64,000 nucleotides of DNA from Bacteroidaceae bacterium (lineage in GTDB: Bacteria; Bacteroidota; Bacteroidia; Bacteroidales; Bacteroidaceae): contig JAFUYT010000004.1 in the NCBI GenBank assembly GCA_017470425.1, positions 1 through 64,000 on the forward strand, given 5' to 3'. The notes beneath the pieces were generated by a model. That model saw nothing but the letters and a program-made list of their open reading frames with translations. It did not search any database and was not told the DNA's origin. Made by a program: the position numbers and the translations under genes. This document shows, piece after piece, positions 15,988 through 24,216 of the stretch. Each line of letters starts with the position of its first letter. Position 1 is the stretch's first letter.

Positions 15988-16746
15988 GTGAACATTAACT
16001 ACGTGAAACACTACAGCCACGCCCTGGGGCGTGACATGGAATACAAGACCTACGGCACCGAGGGCCATGCGGTGCTGGTCTTCCCCTCGCAGGACGGCCG
16101 CTTCTACGACTATCAGGACTTCGACATGGTGGGTGTCCTCTCGGGCTTCATCGACAGCGGACGCATCCGCCTCATCTGTGTCGACAGCATCGACCGCGAG
16201 ACGTGGTCGGACATCGGCGGCGACCATCATCGCCGCATCGAACTGCACGAGCGCTGGTACCACCACATCGTGGATGAACTCATCCCGCAGGTGCGCCATC
16301 GCAGCGACGAGACCTTCATTGCCACGGGCTGCTCCATGGGCGGCTTCCATGCAGCCAACTTCTTCTTCCGCCGCCCCGACCTCTTCGACACGTTGCTGGC
16401 CCTGAGCGGCCTCTACTATGCAGGCTACTTCTTCCCCGGCTACACCGACCCGCTGGTCTATGACAACTCGCCCTTCGACTTCCTCCAGCGGATGCCCGCC
16501 GACCATTTCTATTGGGACATGTATCGCCATCGTCGCATCATCCTCTGCGTGGGCCAGGGGGCATGGGAGGACGACCTGCTCGACAGCACCCGCCAGATGG
16601 ACGCCCTGCTGGCCGGAAAGGGCGTGCCCGCGTGGGTCGATTACTGGGGACGCGACGTGGCGCACGACTGGGCGTGGTGGCGTCGACAGGTGGTCTATTT
16701 CATGCGCCATTTGCTGAGCGAGGAAGATGCCGAGTACGTTATCTAA
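15988..16746 (+). CDS. Alpha/beta-hydrolase, putative esterase family
   Basis: 252 residues, cytoplasmic (no signal peptide). The nucleophile elbow GCSMGG with catalytic Ser and HDWAWWRRQVVYF near the C-terminus (catalytic His) are typical of the 'putative esterase' (esterase D/PHB-depolymerase-like) group. An acidic partner is probably in VGQGAWEDDLLD. Translation starts at GTG (15988). It lies between the ATP-grasp and GNAT genes; the three together suggest activation, transfer and hydrolysis of a small carboxylate or peptide, but no product can be named. Confidence 0.87.
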   Translation: MNINYVKHYSHALGRDMEYKTYGTEGHAVLVFPSQDGRFYDYQDFDMVGVLSGFIDSGRIRLICVDSIDRETWSDIGGDHHRRIELHERWYHHIVDELIPQVRHRSDETFIATGCSMGGFHAANFFFRRPDLFDTLLALSGLYYAGYFFPGYTDPLVYDNSPFDFLQRMPADHFYWDMYRHRRIILCVGQGAWEDDLLDSTRQMDALLAGKGVPAWVDYWGRDVAHDWAWWRRQVVYFMRHLLSEEDAEYVI

Positions 16747-16758
16747 AACGCCGTCCCG

Positions 16759-17235
16759 ATGATACGCATCGTCACCTTCGCGGAACGTTTCCGCCTGGAC
16801 TTCATCCGCCTCAACACAGAGTGGATCGAGACCTACTTCCGCCTCGAAGAGTCAGACCTCCGCACCTTTGCGCAGATTGATGACTACATCCTCCGCCCCG
16901 GCGGACAGATCTTCATTGCACTGAACGAGGAGGGGACGGCCGTGGGTTGCTGCGCGCTCATCCCGCACCCCGGCCATTCACCCGAAGAGGCGTGGCATGA
17001 GCTGGCCAAGATGGCCGTCACACCCAGCGCCCAAGGCCAAGGTGTAGGGCGCCAACTCGGTGAGGCGCTGATAGCCTACGCCCGCAGTCATGGCGTGCGG
17101 CTCCTGCGTCTGGAAGGCAACACGCACCTGGCCGCCAGTATCGCCCTGTATCGCAAGCTGGGCTTCCGCGAAGTGCCTTTGCACGGACAGGCTTACGACC
17201 GCTGCGACATCCTCATGGAACTGAACCTCAGGTAG
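16759..17235 (+). CDS. GNAT-family N-acetyltransferase
   Basis: 158 residues with the GNAT fold: CCALIPHP (beta4 region), LAKMAVTPSAQGQGVGRQLGEALI containing the acetyl-CoA pyrophosphate-binding Q-G-Q-G-V-G loop, and LYRKLGFREVPL near the end. The N-terminus (FRLDFIRLNTEWIETYFRLEESD) resembles the 'bifunctional helix-turn-helix/GNAT' group but has no DNA-binding domain. Last gene of the ATP-grasp operon, 12 bases after the esterase stop. Its stop codon overlaps copy 2 of a 19-bp repeat. Confidence 0.88.
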   Translation: MIRIVTFAERFRLDFIRLNTEWIETYFRLEESDLRTFAQIDDYILRPGGQIFIALNEEGTAVGCCALIPHPGHSPEEAWHELAKMAVTPSAQGQGVGRQLGEALIAYARSHGVRLLRLEGNTHLAASIALYRKLGFREVPLHGQAYDRCDILMELNLR

Positions 17236-17245
17236 AAGGTTCTGC
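17227..17245. repeat. 19-bp repeat, copy 2
   Basis: Exact copy of 10732-10750, spanning the last two codons and stop of the GNAT gene. Confidence 0.6.
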
Positions 17246-17401
17246 CAAGAACTGACGTCTGTGGTTATTCAAGTTCCAACTGTTCATAGGGATAATCCTT
17301 TCTTTACCCTACCCGCAAGCCATTTCACATAATAATGTCATGTTCTACCCCGGTTTTAATATTTTTTAAGCCTTTCCGCCTCCTATTTCAGATATTAGGT
17401 G

Positions 17402-17409
17402 TATTTTTG
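17402..17409 (+). promoter_or_regulatory. -7 box of the HNH gene
   Basis: TATTTTTG, 48 bases before the ATG at 17458. Confidence 0.55.
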
Positions 17410-17457
17410 CACCGGATTTAGGTGAGCAATTGTATCTACTCTTAATAGCATATAGCT

Positions 17458-18318
17458 ATGATGAATAATTTTTTTGATTTCCACAAAGGTGCCAAACCAT
17501 GTTTTGAAATAAAGCAAGATAATCTTGAACAGATTGAAATGCCGAACATGGTTAGAGAACATATGCACTATGCAGAAGAGAAACAAACAGGATATGATGA
17601 TGCAAGATGGATTGAGAAAAGTAATTCGATTAAGGCCCGTGACAATTATACCTGCCAGCTCTGTCATGCTTTTAATCCGATGTATGGAGGACTGATTTTT
17701 GTCCAGCAAGGGGAATATGAAACATATCATCAGTATGAGGCAGATAGTAGTCGGTACATGATACATGTCAAAGATTATAATTTTACTATCAATTTTGATT
17801 TCTTTCCTTGCTATCATTTAGCGATGCCACGATTAAATGTACACCACAAAATATATTATCGGAATCGGCATTTATGGGACTACCAAGATGATTGCTTAGT
17901 AACCTTGTGCGAAAAATGCCATCATTATATACATTCGCTCCAAGAAATAAGTATTCCAATCGTTGAAGAGAATTCGCTTGGCCAAAATATACTCATAGGA
18001 CAAACTCAGCCCAAGCCTTATCAGCCAAAATTAGTTCATACCGATTTAGGAACATTTCAACCTTTTGCTTTAGTCAAAGAGAATATTTGGGGAATAGGGC
18101 TAAACGGACAATCCCAAATAGATTTTAAAAGAGCAAAGGCTGAAAACAAGAAATGGTATGATTATCAAGAAATCTTAGATAATAATGTCGTAAGAATAAA
18201 CTATTTATACATTGGGGATTCGCGTTTCAACAACCATACTATGGAAGAGACAAAATTTGTTTCAGATTTCATAATTAAAGACTTTATAGAACATTATTTA
18301 GGATTCAGAAAAGCATAG
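17458..18318 (+). CDS. HNH-type nuclease-like protein
   Basis: 286 residues, markedly AT-rich against GC-rich neighbours, so probably acquired. An HNH core is visible: IKARDNYTCQLCH (first CxxC), LNVHHKIYYRNRHLWDYQ (paired His and a Trp), and LVTLCEKCHHYIH (second CxxC and final H). About 60 residues separate the first CxxC from the HH, longer than in minimal HNH domains. The C-terminal ~120 residues are of unknown family. It stands alone with its own promoter and a terminator. It could belong to a defence or restriction island, but no partner gene is present, and endonuclease activity is inferred only from the motif. Confidence 0.75.
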   Translation: MMNNFFDFHKGAKPCFEIKQDNLEQIEMPNMVREHMHYAEEKQTGYDDARWIEKSNSIKARDNYTCQLCHAFNPMYGGLIFVQQGEYETYHQYEADSSRYMIHVKDYNFTINFDFFPCYHLAMPRLNVHHKIYYRNRHLWDYQDDCLVTLCEKCHHYIHSLQEISIPIVEENSLGQNILIGQTQPKPYQPKLVHTDLGTFQPFALVKENIWGIGLNGQSQIDFKRAKAENKKWYDYQEILDNNVVRINYLYIGDSRFNNHTMEETKFVSDFIIKDFIEHYLGFRKA

Positions 18319-18355
18319 AACAAAATGTAGGCGTATAGCTCATTTTGTTATACTA

Positions 18356-18407
18356 GGCGGGAAGCCGTGCCGATATTCTCGGCTACCGGCTTCCCGCCCT
18401 TTATTTC
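18356..18407 (+). terminator. Intrinsic terminator after the HNH gene
   Basis: Arms GGCGGGAAGCCG / CGGCTTCCCGCC with inner TGCCGA...CTCGGC, followed by CTTTATTTC. The apical part resembles the terminator at 8759-8806. Confidence 0.88.
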
Positions 18408-18506
18408 TCCACATTATTATATATTATCGTATCGTCCCATCTTTCCGGCCATTCTTTCCTCCCGCTTCACGGTCTCTATGCAGGTTGTGGGTAGGGCATG
18501 GGGGGA

Positions 18507-18908
18507 TTAGAGTTTACTTAGCAGTTCAGAGTACTTTAGGATGGGTATGCCCGCATGGGAGCCGAGGTCGGTGAGGTCTTTGTCGCCGCTGACGATGTAG
18601 TCCACGGGGACGCTCTCGGCCATCGAAAGAAGGTAAAGGTCTTTCGGGTCGCGGATGTCGGACTTTGCCTCAACGGTAATGTCTGTCATGAAGCAGACAT
18701 CATATACCATTTCAAAGAAATAGTAACGTGTCTCTGCAGAGATCAGTTTGTCGAACTTCTCGCGGGCGATGACATTGCGGATTTCGTCAAGCTGTTGCTC
18801 GCTGATGTAAACTTCGACGTCGTGACGGCACAATACATCGGCCAGCGTCGAGAGCCGCTTGCCTATCATGAATGAAATCCAAAGATTGGTGTCGAACAGA
18901 ATCTTCAT
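18507..18908 (-). CDS. PIN-domain toxin (VapC-like, COG1569 type)
   Basis: 133 residues. The PIN fold carries the acidic residues expected for an RNase: D7 in LFDTNLWISF, conserved Glu in SEQQLDEIRNVI, and D in DPKDLYLLSMAE and VSGDKDL. Family toxins cleave RNA in the cytoplasm until bound by their antitoxin. It overlaps the upstream small gene by 4 bases, typical of type II toxin-antitoxin pairs. Confidence 0.9.
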   Translation of the reverse strand: MKILFDTNLWISFMIGKRLSTLADVLCRHDVEVYISEQQLDEIRNVIAREKFDKLISAETRYYFFEMVYDVCFMTDITVEAKSDIRDPKDLYLLSMAESVPVDYIVSGDKDLTDLGSHAGIPILKYSELLSKL

Positions 18909-19096
18909 CCTCCGTAACGTACTGCGTTGACCTCTGCCTGTATCTCCTCATCGGTCATCTGCGGAGTCTTCGGGCATGAATTGATGAACCGCTCGACTGA
19001 GGTACGACGCTTGCGCATCGTCCAGCCCATACGTGATGCCAGCGCCTCAATGAAAGCCGCATCCTGCAAGGGAATAGTTAATACCAAGTCTTCCAT
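18905..19096 (-). CDS. Antitoxin partner of the PIN toxin
   Basis: 63 residues beginning MEDLVLTIPLQDAAFIEALA. The sequence (IEALASRMGWTMRKRR, then MTDEEIQAEVNAVRY) matches the small antitoxins that precede COG1569 PIN toxins in Bacteroidales. The ATG at 19096 was chosen because a TACCTTTG -7 box sits at 19125-19132, inside the longer open frame. Its stop overlaps the toxin start. Confidence 0.85.
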   Translation of the reverse strand: MEDLVLTIPLQDAAFIEALASRMGWTMRKRRTSVERFINSCPKTPQMTDEEIQAEVNAVRYGG

Positions 19097-19124
19097 AATT
19101 GCAATTCTTGTTTGAATTCTGCGG

Positions 19125-19132
19125 CAAAGGTA
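19125..19132 (-). promoter_or_regulatory. -7 box of the toxin-antitoxin operon
   Basis: TACCTTTG on the minus strand, 28 bases before the antitoxin ATG. Confidence 0.7.
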
Positions 19133-19290
19133 CAACAATTTTCGCTGACTTGTTGCTTCATCGACGTTAAATATGCACAAATCGGGCGGGGATGTATTGT
19201 TTTTTACACCCAGCGCATCCATGAGCAGTAGTTCTGGAGCTCAGGGCAGAGTAGAATGCCCTCTTAAGTCTTCTGATTGTTCCATCATCA

Positions 19291-19344
19291 TGGAATAATC
19301 ATTCCGTGACCTTGGAATTATCATTCCATGGCCTTGGAATGATT
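19291..19344. repeat. 22-bp tandem repeat of palindromes (2.5 copies)
   Basis: Units start TGGAATAATCATTCC (19291), TGGAATTATCATTCC (19313) and a partial TGGAATGATT (19335). Each full unit is a GGAAT-n4-ATTCC palindrome. It lies between the outer-membrane barrel gene and the toxin-antitoxin promoter. Confidence 0.8.
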
Positions 19345-19435
19345 GAAAGTTATGGCTTCTCTCCTTGGAAAATCATAAGAGAGTCGCGTCTTCGATTAGC
19401 TTCGCTTCGGTGAACGTGCAAAAGAGAGAAGATAT

Positions 19436-21604
19436 CTATTTCGTCGTGGAGAGGATGCCCGTCTCGGTGTCCTGGTGCTCCATGGTGCGTTGGATGTCGC
19501 GGTAGTGGCGGCCGTGGTCGAGGCGGATGGCGAGCTTCAGGGTGATCATGTTGCCGTAGTCGCGCTGGCGCAGGGTGGCGGTCTTGTGGATGTAGCGGTT
19601 GAGGAGCTTCAGGGTGATCATGTTGCCGTAGTCGCGCTGGCGCAGGGTGGCGGTCTTGTGGATGTAGCGGTTGAGGAGTTCGGTCCGGTTCGTGACGGGG
19701 TGACTGGCAAAGAGTTGCTGGGCAAAGAGGGAGCAGGTGACGGCGCGGCTGAGGCGGTAGGAGGCGGTGAGCACCCATGTGGGAGAGCCGTAGCCGCGGT
19801 GCTCGCCTTCCATGAAGTGCCAGCCGTTGTCGGCGTAGGCGCTGAGGGTCCACTTGCCTAAGTAGGCCTGCACGCTGGCGCCGCCGTTGAAGGCGTTGTA
19901 GGTGTGGCGGTAGTCCTCGCCGCGGTTGTAGAAGCGGTAGAGGCCGCCATAGATGTAGAAGGACAGCTTCTCGGGGATGGCCTGCCACTGGCTGTAGAGT
20001 TGGGTGTAGAAGAGGTTGCACTGATTGTCGGCGTTCGACTGCGTCTGATAGAAATGACCGTCCACGCGGCTGTATTGTTCCAGGTTGCAGTTGGCGTTGA
20101 GGCGTGCGTAGCTTTGCAGGTCCAGGGTCAGGCGCGGCGTGGTGTAGGTGAGGTGCAGGTCGTGGGTAGTGACGCGGTTTGGGCGCAGGTTGGGGTTGCC
20201 CACGAGCGTTTCCAAGCGGTTCTGCTTGATGCTCACGTCGCTGATGAGCGCTATCTGCGAGACGTGCTGGCTCAGCTCGAAGCCGTAGCGCGCCTGCAGG
20301 CGGTCGGTCAGGGCGTAGCTCACGGTGAACTTGGGGCGGAAGAGCCAGAAGTGCTGGTGGGTGGTGCCTTGGCTGTAGTAGCGGTGGCTACCCCCTACCC
20401 CACCGACGTAACTGAGCCGCCCCAGCTTTCCCTTCAACTGAGAGAAGAGGTAGAGGCCGGACACGTGTAGGTCGTTGGTGGCTTCGGCGTCGCCCTCGTA
20501 GGTGTTGTGGCTGTAGCGCTGGCTGAACTGAATGCCCGTGGAGAGCGTGAAGGGACGCAGGCGATTCTCGTAGATACCTTCTGTCCAGAGCGAGCGGGTG
20601 CGGCCGTGGGTGTCGTAGGCGTAGGTGCCGCCCTCGTTGTTCTCGTTGTGGCCCCGGCTCTTGATGTAGGTGCCCACGGCGTTGGCCGTCAGCGACTGGT
20701 GACGGCGGAAGTCCTGATGATAGTAGATGTCCAGGGAGGGCGTGGTGGCGCGTGAGGAGCTGCGGTTGGTGAAGGCCGTGCCATCGACCTCCATCGTGCG
20801 CTCAGAGCGGGTGGGCCGCAGTTGGCCGTCGGCAGAGAGGCGTGCTTGCAGCACGTAGTTGCTGTCGCTGAGGCAGTAGGCCAGCTGGGCTTTGTGGCCG
20901 AGGGCGCTGCTGCGGGCGGAGGTCAGGTGGCGGTGGAGGGTTTCGGTGACATCTGCATCACTTTCGAGATGCGTCTCGCTTTCGGCGATTTGCCCGCCTG
21001 AAGCTGCCCCCAGGTGATAGGTGGCTTGTTCGTCGTATTCCTCGCCGGTGAGGCGGTGGTAGTCGAGGCCGTAGGTTAGGGAGAACTCGCTGCGGCCGCG
21101 GTTCACTCGGGCGTACAGCGTCTCGTCGCCGAGGGCTGTCGTCAGCGTGTTCGACAGCGAGGAGCCGAGGACGTAGCCGCTGTCCGGCTTCCGCACCTTA
21201 ATATTAATCACGTACGCGATACCTTCGCCGTAGCGCAAGCCGGGATTATCGATGAACTCCACGCGCTGCACACCCCGCATGTCCATCGCCAACAAGTCCT
21301 CCCGCGTGGCCACCACATCGTTGATGCGCACCTGCACGCTGCCGAGGTTCGTGAGTGCCGTGATGCTGTTCGCCGCCTCATCCACCCGGATGCGAGGCAG
21401 CGCGAGTTTCGCCAGCAGCGAGTAACCGTCTGTGGAGCTCTCCAACTGCTGCCTCGTCGGGTAGAGCCACATCCCGTCCTCTTTCTGCACCGTCCGTGCC
21501 GCCTTCACAGCCACTTCCTTGAGCGTGGTGCTTTTCTCTTCTTGTCCCCTTGCGACCACCGCTGCGGCAGCCACGACCATCATTGTCAGAATCAATCTTT
21601 TCAT
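19436..21604 (-). CDS. Outer-membrane beta-barrel protein (TonB-receptor-like)
   Basis: 722 residues. Signal peptide (MKRLILTMMVVAAAAVVARG), then a plug-like region (EVAVKAARTVQKEDGMW, VQVRINDVVATREDLLAMD, VEFIDNPGLRYGEGIAYVINI) and a long barrel with alternating aromatic strands. It lacks the CarboxypepD-like N-terminal extension of SusC proteins and has no SusD partner, so it belongs to the 'outer membrane beta-barrel family' of Bacteroidales. The ATG at 21604 is fixed by the -7 box at 21625-21632, which overlaps a longer frame. Near the C-terminus a 24-residue segment beginning LLNRYIHKTATLRQRDYG is perfectly duplicated. Confidence 0.85.
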   Translation of the reverse strand: MKRLILTMMVVAAAAVVARGQEEKSTTLKEVAVKAARTVQKEDGMWLYPTRQQLESSTDGYSLLAKLALPRIRVDEAANSITALTNLGSVQVRINDVVATREDLLAMDMRGVQRVEFIDNPGLRYGEGIAYVINIKVRKPDSGYVLGSSLSNTLTTALGDETLYARVNRGRSEFSLTYGLDYHRLTGEEYDEQATYHLGAASGGQIAESETHLESDADVTETLHRHLTSARSSALGHKAQLAYCLSDSNYVLQARLSADGQLRPTRSERTMEVDGTAFTNRSSSRATTPSLDIYYHQDFRRHQSLTANAVGTYIKSRGHNENNEGGTYAYDTHGRTRSLWTEGIYENRLRPFTLSTGIQFSQRYSHNTYEGDAEATNDLHVSGLYLFSQLKGKLGRLSYVGGVGGSHRYYSQGTTHQHFWLFRPKFTVSYALTDRLQARYGFELSQHVSQIALISDVSIKQNRLETLVGNPNLRPNRVTTHDLHLTYTTPRLTLDLQSYARLNANCNLEQYSRVDGHFYQTQSNADNQCNLFYTQLYSQWQAIPEKLSFYIYGGLYRFYNRGEDYRHTYNAFNGGASVQAYLGKWTLSAYADNGWHFMEGEHRGYGSPTWVLTASYRLSRAVTCSLFAQQLFASHPVTNRTELLNRYIHKTATLRQRDYGNMITLKLLNRYIHKTATLRQRDYGNMITLKLAIRLDHGRHYRDIQRTMEHQDTETGILSTTK
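19532..19675. repeat. Perfect 72-bp tandem duplication inside the barrel gene
   Basis: Copies 19532-19603 and 19604-19675 are identical and in frame, adding 24 residues close to the C-terminal strands. Confidence 0.95.
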
Positions 21605-21624
21605 GCGTCCTTCGTTTTTTGCCG

Positions 21625-21632
21625 CAAAGGTA
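21625..21632 (-). promoter_or_regulatory. -7 box of the barrel protein gene
   Basis: TACCTTTG on the minus strand, 20 bases before the ATG at 21604. Confidence 0.7.
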
Positions 21633-21841
21633 CGCATTCCTCCCCTTTCCCTCCAAATATTCTTCCTGACATTTGTCTGACATTTGCCTGACGCCTGCCT
21701 GTCAGCCCCAAAAATCAGTCCGCATGTGCAACTTTCGTCCCTGATTCTACGTCTAACAAACAGAAAGATGTAATAATTCAGTCCTGCGCAGGTCTTGATT
21801 ACAGATTAACGTATCAAACGCATTAACAGATTAACAAGATT

Positions 21842-22252
21842 ATGGAGCTGATGACAATCGCTACCGCTGCCCTCATGACTACCGCCGTGAACGCAGCAAC
21901 AACAGAGAACAGACTTCAGCTGAAGACTCAGCATGAATACGACAAAGCAGGCCGGCACACGACTCGCATCACCTACGCCTTTAACGGCGAAGAATGGCTA
22001 CCGGCATTGCGATGGGAGTATCACTATACGACCACGGGTTACACCGTTGAACTTTCCCGCTGGAATCCGCGTCGCCACTGCTTCGACGAGGCTACGCAGA
22101 AGACCGTCTATACCTTCACGCCCGACGCCACAGCTGCCTACGTCACCACCTACGCCCGTCGCAACGCTCGCTCTGCTTTCGAGCTCACCGACAGCCTCCT
22201 CGCTGCTTTTCCGCAGTCGATGGCCGTGGACTTCCTCGCCGGGCGTCCCTGA
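21842..22252 (+). CDS. Small secreted protein, DUF3836-like
   Basis: 136 residues with a short signal-like N-terminus (TAALMTTAVNAA). The mature part has the pattern HEYDKAGRHTTRITYAFNGEEWLPALRWEYHY, resembling DUF3836 proteins of Bacteroides and Prevotella, which carry 'YD..GR' and Trp-centred repeats. Function unknown. Probably periplasmic or extracellular. The direct repeat ACAGATTAAC occurs twice just upstream (within 21800-21840). Confidence 0.65.
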   Translation: MELMTIATAALMTTAVNAATTENRLQLKTQHEYDKAGRHTTRITYAFNGEEWLPALRWEYHYTTTGYTVELSRWNPRRHCFDEATQKTVYTFTPDATAAYVTTYARRNARSAFELTDSLLAAFPQSMAVDFLAGRP

Positions 22253-22292
22253 CAACACTTCTGCAACATATCCATAAATACTTTTTCTCTGG

Positions 22293-22330
22293 AGCAGCGC
22301 TGGCCGTGAGGTTGGTGCTGCTTTCGTTTC
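22293..22330 (+). terminator. Possible hairpin terminator
   Basis: AGCAGC (22293-22298) pairs with GCTGCT (22317-22322) around GC-rich partly paired sequence, followed by TTCGTTTC. Confidence 0.4.
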
Positions 22331-22413
22331 ATAAAAAACAGTTCTCGGAAGCAATAAACGAGGGAGCGGGGACGTTTATTTCGAAAAGTCCATTCATTAA
22401 TTCTTTAATCATT

Positions 22414-23109
22414 ATGTTAAGAAAACATTTCTGCACGGTCCTCTGCGGACTCTTCTTGCTCACCGCCTGCCACCACGGCGTGACCATTCATCCCTCCAAG
22501 GTCACGACGGAGATGAAAAAGGAATATGCCGCAGCCCTGAGCGGCCTGTATGATACCGAGGTGCGCGTGATCTCGTCGATTGCAGGAGCAGAGCGCACGG
22601 TCAAGATAGAGAACGGCAAGCGCGTGGAATACTTCGAGAGTCAGGATTCCACGCTGCAGCTGAAGGCTACCATCCTCGACTACGACAACGGCATGAAGCT
22701 CATCGTCCACAACTTCCCGCTCTCCACCCTCGCGCCTGCTCTGCCCGATTCCCTCGCTGACCTGCGCACCGCCATTGCTGCCATGCCCGACCAGGAGCTG
22801 ACCATCGACTACGGCTTCACCTTCCACGACCAGCTCTATATGACCTTCGCGCCGCAGGCACTCCCCTTCACCTGCCAGACCGCCGACGGCCGGGAGCACC
22901 ACTTGCGCCTCGTCTTCGGGCAGGCTAACGGCTGGGTCATCGGGGAACTGGAGGACCGCGTGCTCAGCGCTAACCTGTTCATAGACAACCGCACCATCTC
23001 CTTTTACGCCACAGCTCTCAACGAGGACGACCGTCCGCTCTTTACCTTCGACGAGTGGATCAACAACGACTTCTTCGACATCTTCCTCCGCTTCGTGGAG
23101 CGGTCGTAG
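22414..23109 (+). CDS. Lipoprotein, DUF4840-like
   Basis: 231 residues starting MLRKHFCTVLCGLFLL with lipobox LLTAC (Cys at residue 19). Mature part: MKKEYAAALSGLYDTEVRV, later a long all-beta domain (LTIDYGFTFHDQLYMTFAP). This matches DUF4840-type Bacteroidales lipoproteins by layout; function unknown. The ATG at 22414 is preferred because a frame start at 22306 would bury the signal peptide. It converges with the glycerate kinase gene. Confidence 0.75.
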   Translation: MLRKHFCTVLCGLFLLTACHHGVTIHPSKVTTEMKKEYAAALSGLYDTEVRVISSIAGAERTVKIENGKRVEYFESQDSTLQLKATILDYDNGMKLIVHNFPLSTLAPALPDSLADLRTAIAAMPDQELTIDYGFTFHDQLYMTFAPQALPFTCQTADGREHHLRLVFGQANGWVIGELEDRVLSANLFIDNRTISFYATALNEDDRPLFTFDEWINNDFFDIFLRFVERS

Positions 23110-23136
23110 GGAGCCTTTACATACATCGTCTTGTTT

Positions 23137-24186
23137 TCACTTCTTTCTGGAAAGGGCTGCGCAGGTGTCGCTGATGTTCCGCATGGCAACCTCCCGTCGC
23201 ATGGCTTCTTTGAGCGGGAGGCCGGGGGGATTGATGCATTGCACATGGGCAAAGCCGGCTTTCAGCAGTTCATCGCGGTCGCAGACTCGTCCGGCAATCA
23301 GACAGACAGGCACGCCGCAGGCTTGCCGGAGGATGCCCATAGGCAGTTTGCCCATCAGCGTCTGGCGGTCGGCAGCGCCTTCGCCGGTGATGATGAGGTC
23401 GGCCTCCTTCGCGAGCGCGCTGAACTTGAGGACGTCCAGCAACAGCTCGATGCCGGGCTTGCAGTCGGCATCCAGATATTGCAGGAAGGCATAGCCCATG
23501 CCGCCCGCAGCCCCTGCGCCCGCTGCGCCGGAGCGGTCGTAGCCGAAGTGCTCGGCAGAGGCTTCAGCAAACGCCCTGGCGCGCTCGTCCAGGAGCTGTA
23601 CCATCTCCGATGTCGCTCCCTTCTGTGGCGCAAACACATGGGCAGCCCCGTGCTCGCCGCATAGCGGGTTCTTGACGTCGGACGCGATTGTGAAGCGGAC
23701 GTGCTTCAGCGCCTCGAAATCCTCCCCGCAGCGGAGGGCTTCCTTCAGCGCCTGGAGCATCCCGATGCCCGCATCGCTGGTGGCACTGCCGCCCAGCCCT
23801 ACGATGATCCGTTCAGCTCCTCTCCCGACGGCATCGGCCACGAGCTGCCCTGTGCCGTAGCTCGTAGCCACCATTGGGTTCCGTTCTTCCTCGGTGAGCA
23901 GCGTCAGCCCGCAGGCCTGTGCGACTTCTATCACAGCCAGCTTGCCGCGCAGCAGATACCAGGCAGTGACAGGTCTCATCAATGGGTCGTTCACGAAGAC
24001 CTTGATCCGTTCGCCGCCGATAGCCGCATGAAAAGCCTCCAGGAATCCCTCGCCGCCATCGCTGACAGGCACCTGCACCACCTCGGCATCGGGGCAGCTG
24101 CTCCTGATGCCTTCCGCTGCCGCCTGATTCGCCTCCTGGGAGGTTAGGCAGCCCTTGAACGAGTCTATGGCGACGACAATTTTCAT
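23137..24186 (-). CDS. Glycerate kinase (type I)
   Basis: 349 residues. Phosphorylates D-glycerate to 2- or 3-phosphoglycerate using ATP. Family hallmarks: MKIVVAIDSFKGCLTS at the N-terminus, VSDGGEGFLEA, GLTLLTEEERNPM, YGTGQLVADA, IIVGLGGSATSDAGIGM and ITGEGAADRQT. Length is close to the family norm (~370-380). Last gene of the operon with guanine deaminase and MsrA, 30 bases after msrA. Confidence 0.95.
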   Translation of the reverse strand: MKIVVAIDSFKGCLTSQEANQAAAEGIRSSCPDAEVVQVPVSDGGEGFLEAFHAAIGGERIKVFVNDPLMRPVTAWYLLRGKLAVIEVAQACGLTLLTEEERNPMVATSYGTGQLVADAVGRGAERIIVGLGGSATSDAGIGMLQALKEALRCGEDFEALKHVRFTIASDVKNPLCGEHGAAHVFAPQKGATSEMVQLLDERARAFAEASAEHFGYDRSGAAGAGAAGGMGYAFLQYLDADCKPGIELLLDVLKFSALAKEADLIITGEGAADRQTLMGKLPMGILRQACGVPVCLIAGRVCDRDELLKAGFAHVQCINPPGLPLKEAMRREVAMRNISDTCAALSRKK

Positions 24187-24216
24187 CCGTTTCGGGCTAA
24201 TTGCGGTGCAAACCTC

